A DNA stretch of 8,079 bases from Betaproteobacteria bacterium HGW-Betaproteobacteria-20 (GTDB lineage: Bacteria; Pseudomonadota; Gammaproteobacteria; Burkholderiales; Methylophilaceae). The translations under genes were made by a program, and so were the position numbers. Below are positions 6,133 to 8,079 of the stretch, piece after piece. The DNA lies in NCBI GenBank assembly GCA_002842195.1, contig PHCL01000047.1, forward strand, positions 1 through 8,079. The letters run 5' to 3'. Below the pieces are notes generated by a model. It ran no database searches. It worked only from the letters and a program-made list of their open reading frames with translations, and was not told the origin of the DNA. Position 1 is the stretch's first letter. Each line of letters starts with the position of its first letter.

Positions 6133-6161
6133 TTGTTCAATATTTTTAATTACTATCTAAT
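6133..6161 (+). promoter_or_regulatory. Weak candidate promoter for a leaderless hisA transcript
   Basis: TTGTTC (6133-6138) and TCTAAT (6156-6161) are separated by 17 bases. The -10 matches consensus at five of six positions, the -35 at three. Initiation about seven bases downstream would fall on the hisA ATG at 6168, giving a leaderless mRNA. The 61-base hisH-hisA gap is AT-rich and has no Shine-Dalgarno, which fits, but such matches arise easily by chance in AT-rich DNA. Confidence 0.22.
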
Positions 6162-6167
6162 CTAACT

Positions 6168-6911
6168 ATGTTAATTATCCCAGCAATTGATCTCAAAGAC
6201 GGCCATTGTGTCAGACTAAAGCAAGGCTTAATGGAAGAATCTACGGTGTTTTCCGAAGACCCTGGTGCCATGGCGCGGCACTGGGTTGATAAAGGCGGCA
6301 AGCGATTACATCTGGTTGATTTGAATGGCGCATTCGCAGGTAAGCCGGTGAATGAAGCGGCTATTAAAGCCATCGTTAGTGCAGTTGGCGGCGATATTCC
6401 TATTCAATTAGGTGGCGGTATTCGTGATTTAGAAACCATAGAGCGTTATTTGGACGATGGTATTGATTATGTAATTATCGGCACTGCTGCCGTAAAGAAT
6501 CCGGGTTTTTTACATGACGCTTGTGATGCTTTTCCAGGTCAAATCATTGTCGGTTTAGATGCTAAAGATGGCAAAGTGGCGGTCGATGGATGGTCTAAGC
6601 TTACCGGGCATGATGTGATTGATTTAGCCAGGAAATTCGAAGATTATGGTGTGAGTTCCATTGTGTATACCGATATCGGCCGCGATGGCATGTTAACTGG
6701 CGTGAATATTGAAGCAACGGTTGCTTTAGCGCAGGCGTTATCCATTCCGGTTATTGCTTCTGGCGGTGTAACTAATTTAGATGATGTGCGCAAATTATGT
6801 GCTGTCGCCAGTGAGGGTATTATCGGCACCATTACCGGTCGCGCGATTTACGAAGGCACGTTAGATTTTACTGCAGCACAAAAACTAGCGGATGAATTAA
6901 GTGCTCGCTAA
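6168..6911 (+). CDS. hisA: ProFAR isomerase (phosphoribosylformimino-5-aminoimidazole carboxamide ribotide isomerase)
   Basis: Catalyses the Amadori rearrangement of ProFAR to PRFAR, the substrate of HisF. The length of 247 residues is normal for this (beta/alpha)8 barrel. The catalytic aspartates are Asp8 in IPAIDLKDG (4-12) and Asp131 in VGLDAKDG (128-135). Phosphate-binding loops are seen at LGGGIRD (81-87), [10 protein letters not shown] (169-178), IASGGV (196-201) and TGRAIYEG (223-230). No ribosome site precedes the ATG, so translation depends on a leaderless start or on coupling. The 3' end overlaps hisF by 11 bases in another frame. HisA, HisF and HPS all belong to the ribulose-phosphate-binding barrel superfamily, but their sequences are clearly distinct here. 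Confidence 0.97.
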   Translation: MLIIPAIDLKDGHCVRLKQGLMEESTVFSEDPGAMARHWVDKGGKRLHLVDLNGAFAGKPVNEAAIKAIVSAVGGDIPIQLGGGIRDLETIERYLDDGIDYVIIGTAAVKNPGFLHDACDAFPGQIIVGLDAKDGKVAVDGWSKLTGHDVIDLARKFEDYGVSSIVYTDIGRDGMLTGVNIEATVALAQALSIPVIASGGVTNLDDVRKLCAVASEGIIGTITGRAIYEGTLDFTAAQKLADELSAR

Positions 6912-7665
6912 GCGTATTATTCCTTGCTTAGACGTGACTAATGGTCGCGTGGTGAAAGGCGTAAATTTTCTCGAGTTGCGCGATGCGGGCGACCCGGTGG
7001 AAATCGCCAAGCGTTATGATGAGCAAGGCGCGGATGAGCTGACGTTTCTAGACATCACTGCAAGCTCAGATGACCGTGGTTTGCTGTTACATATTATTGA
7101 AGAAGTGGCCTCCCAGGTGTTTATTCCACTCACGGTTGGCGGCGGCGTGCGTGAGGTTGAAGATGTACGTCGATTACTGAATGCAGGCGCGGATAAAGTG
7201 AGTATTAATACCACCGCAGTACTTAACCCAAAAATGGTACAGGATGCTGCCGCACGTTTCGGTTCACAGTGTATCGTGGTCGCGATTGACGCTAAAAAAG
7301 TAGATAATCAGCCATTTGAGTGGGAGGTATTTACCCACGGTGGCAGAAAAGCCACCGGTTTGGATGCCGTAAAATGGGCGGAATATATGGTCAGCCTTGG
7401 CGCGGGTGAGTTGTTGATTACCAGCATGGATAGGGATGGAACCAAGATAGGCTTTAATAATCCTCTTAACCATGCCATTTCTGAAGCCGTAGATGTGCCG
7501 ATTATCGCATCGGGCGGCGCGGGCAATTTGCAGCATTTGGTTGATGGTGTAAAAATAGGGGGTGCCGATGCGGTGCTGGCAGCGAGTATTTTTCACTATG
7601 GCGAATACACGGTGCAGCAAGCTAAAGAATATATGAAAATAAATGGAATAGAAGTCCGTCTATGA
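6901..7665 (+). CDS. hisF: Imidazole glycerol phosphate synthase, cyclase subunit
   Basis: Uses ammonia channelled from HisH to convert PRFAR into imidazole glycerol phosphate and AICAR, the latter feeding purine synthesis. It has 254 residues, as expected for the (beta/alpha)8 barrel. Catalytic Asp11 (IIPCLDV, 6-12) and Asp130 (VAIDAKK, 127-133) are both present. Phosphate loops are visible at TVGGGVRE (78-85), [10 protein letters not shown] (175-184) and IASGGAGNL (202-210). The start is GTG at 6901, inside the last codons of hisA; it gives the canonical N-terminus [12 protein letters not shown], so it is preferred over any later start. The 11-base overlap implies translational coupling, matching equal need for these enzymes. 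The 3' end overlaps hisI by four bases. Confidence 0.97.
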   Translation: MLAKRIIPCLDVTNGRVVKGVNFLELRDAGDPVEIAKRYDEQGADELTFLDITASSDDRGLLLHIIEEVASQVFIPLTVGGGVREVEDVRRLLNAGADKVSINTTAVLNPKMVQDAAARFGSQCIVVAIDAKKVDNQPFEWEVFTHGGRKATGLDAVKWAEYMVSLGAGELLITSMDRDGTKIGFNNPLNHAISEAVDVPIIASGGAGNLQHLVDGVKIGGADAVLAASIFHYGEYTVQQAKEYMKINGIEVRL

Positions 7666-8072
7666 CTGGTTTAAGTAGTGCATTATTAAATTCGTGGTTA
7701 GACGAAGTGCATTGGGATAATAACGGCCTGGTGCCAGTGATTGCGCAAGAACACGGCACAGGTAAAGTGCTGATGTTTGCATGGATGAATCGTGAAGCTT
7801 TGCAACTGACCTTTGACACTAGGCAAGCTGTGTACTGGTCACGTTCACGCAATAAACTGTGGCGTAAAGGTGAAGAATCCGGTCACTTTCAGAAAGTGAA
7901 GTCGATTCGCACCGATTGCGACGGTGATGTGTTGTTGTTGGCGATTGAACAGGTCGGCGGCATCGCTTGCCACACCGGCCGCGAAAGCTGCTTTTTCAAC
8001 GAGTTGCAGGGGGAATATTGGGTTCCCGCTGATCCGGTTTTAAAAGATCCTAAGGAAATTTACGCAAAATGA
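7662..8072 (+). CDS. hisI: Phosphoribosyl-AMP cyclohydrolase
   Basis: Opens the adenine ring of phosphoribosyl-AMP to give ProFAR, the third pathway step. At 136 residues it is the monofunctional enzyme rather than the HisIE fusion found in enterobacteria. The zinc ligands Cys86, Cys103 and Cys110 are present, as are the magnesium-binding Asp85, Asp87 and Asp89 in TDCDGD (84-89). [10 protein letters not shown] (38-47), [14 protein letters not shown] (58-71) and [10 protein letters not shown] (102-111) are family signatures. The ATG overlaps the hisF stop in ATGA, a standard coupling arrangement. The residues after about 115 ([20 protein letters not shown]) form a short C-terminal tail common in relatives, not a HisE domain. 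Confidence 0.97.
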   Translation: MTGLSSALLNSWLDEVHWDNNGLVPVIAQEHGTGKVLMFAWMNREALQLTFDTRQAVYWSRSRNKLWRKGEESGHFQKVKSIRTDCDGDVLLLAIEQVGGIACHTGRESCFFNELQGEYWVPADPVLKDPKEIYAK

Positions 8073-8079
8073 GCACGCA
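8069..8079 (+). CDS. Start of the next gene, probably phosphoribosyl-ATP pyrophosphatase (hisE)
   Basis: An ATG at 8069 overlaps the hisI stop in the same ATGA manner as hisF/hisI, and AAGGA at 8052-8056 could serve as its ribosome site. Only three complete codons (Met-Ser-Thr) are in the window, so the protein cannot be recognised. hisE is the expected neighbour because HisI lacks a HisE domain and hisE follows hisI in most betaproteobacterial clusters. The identity is inferred from context. Confidence 0.5.

Overview
The window is a histidine-biosynthesis locus, all on the + strand, from what is most likely a methylotrophic betaproteobacterium of the Methylophilaceae type (Methylotenera/Methylophilus-like). 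Two things point there. The first is the order murA-hisG-hisD-hisC-hisB-hisH-hisA-hisF-hisI-(hisE), with a short-form HisG and a monofunctional HisB, which is the usual betaproteobacterial layout. The second is a gene for 3-hexulose-6-phosphate synthase (HPS), the formaldehyde-fixing enzyme of the ribulose monophosphate (RuMP) cycle, sitting between hisC and hisB. The genus is inferred from protein character and gene content only; no search was possible.

Layout. 2-259 is the 3' end of murA (peptidoglycan synthesis). A 104-base gap with an imperfect, REP-like inverted repeat follows. 364-3404 holds hisG, hisD and hisC, closely spaced and with weak ribosome binding sites. 3405-3635 is a 231-base regulatory gap with an extended -10 candidate, a small inverted repeat, and a perfect 9-bp stem-loop whose loop could pair with the strong Shine-Dalgarno of the next gene. 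3636-4499 is hps, followed by a textbook rho-independent terminator at 4583-4633. 4634-4811 is AT-rich and carries a T7/A7 hairpin and three tandem 17-bp repeats just upstream of hisB. 4812-8072 holds hisB, hisH, hisA, hisF and hisI. hisA/hisF overlap by 11 bases, hisF/hisI by 4, and the next frame (probably hisE) starts by a 4-base overlap at 8069.

How the genes work together. HisG starts the pathway by joining ATP and PRPP; its partner HisZ is not here. HisE (downstream) and HisI process the product, HisA isomerises it, and HisH/HisF make imidazole glycerol phosphate plus AICAR. HisB dehydrates it, HisC transaminates it and HisD oxidises histidinol to histidine. HPS condenses formaldehyde with ribulose 5-phosphate, so it draws on the same pentose-phosphate pool that supplies PRPP. 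Its usual partner, 6-phospho-3-hexuloisomerase, is not in the window.

The most unusual item is the HPS protein. A complete catalytic domain of about 210 residues is followed in the same frame by a Gly/Ser linker, one predicted membrane helix (about residues 222-239) flanked by Lys pairs, and a 45-residue tail rich in Ala and Glu. This suggests a membrane-anchored form of an enzyme normally described as soluble. The non-coding DNA on both sides of hps is the other area worth a closer look.
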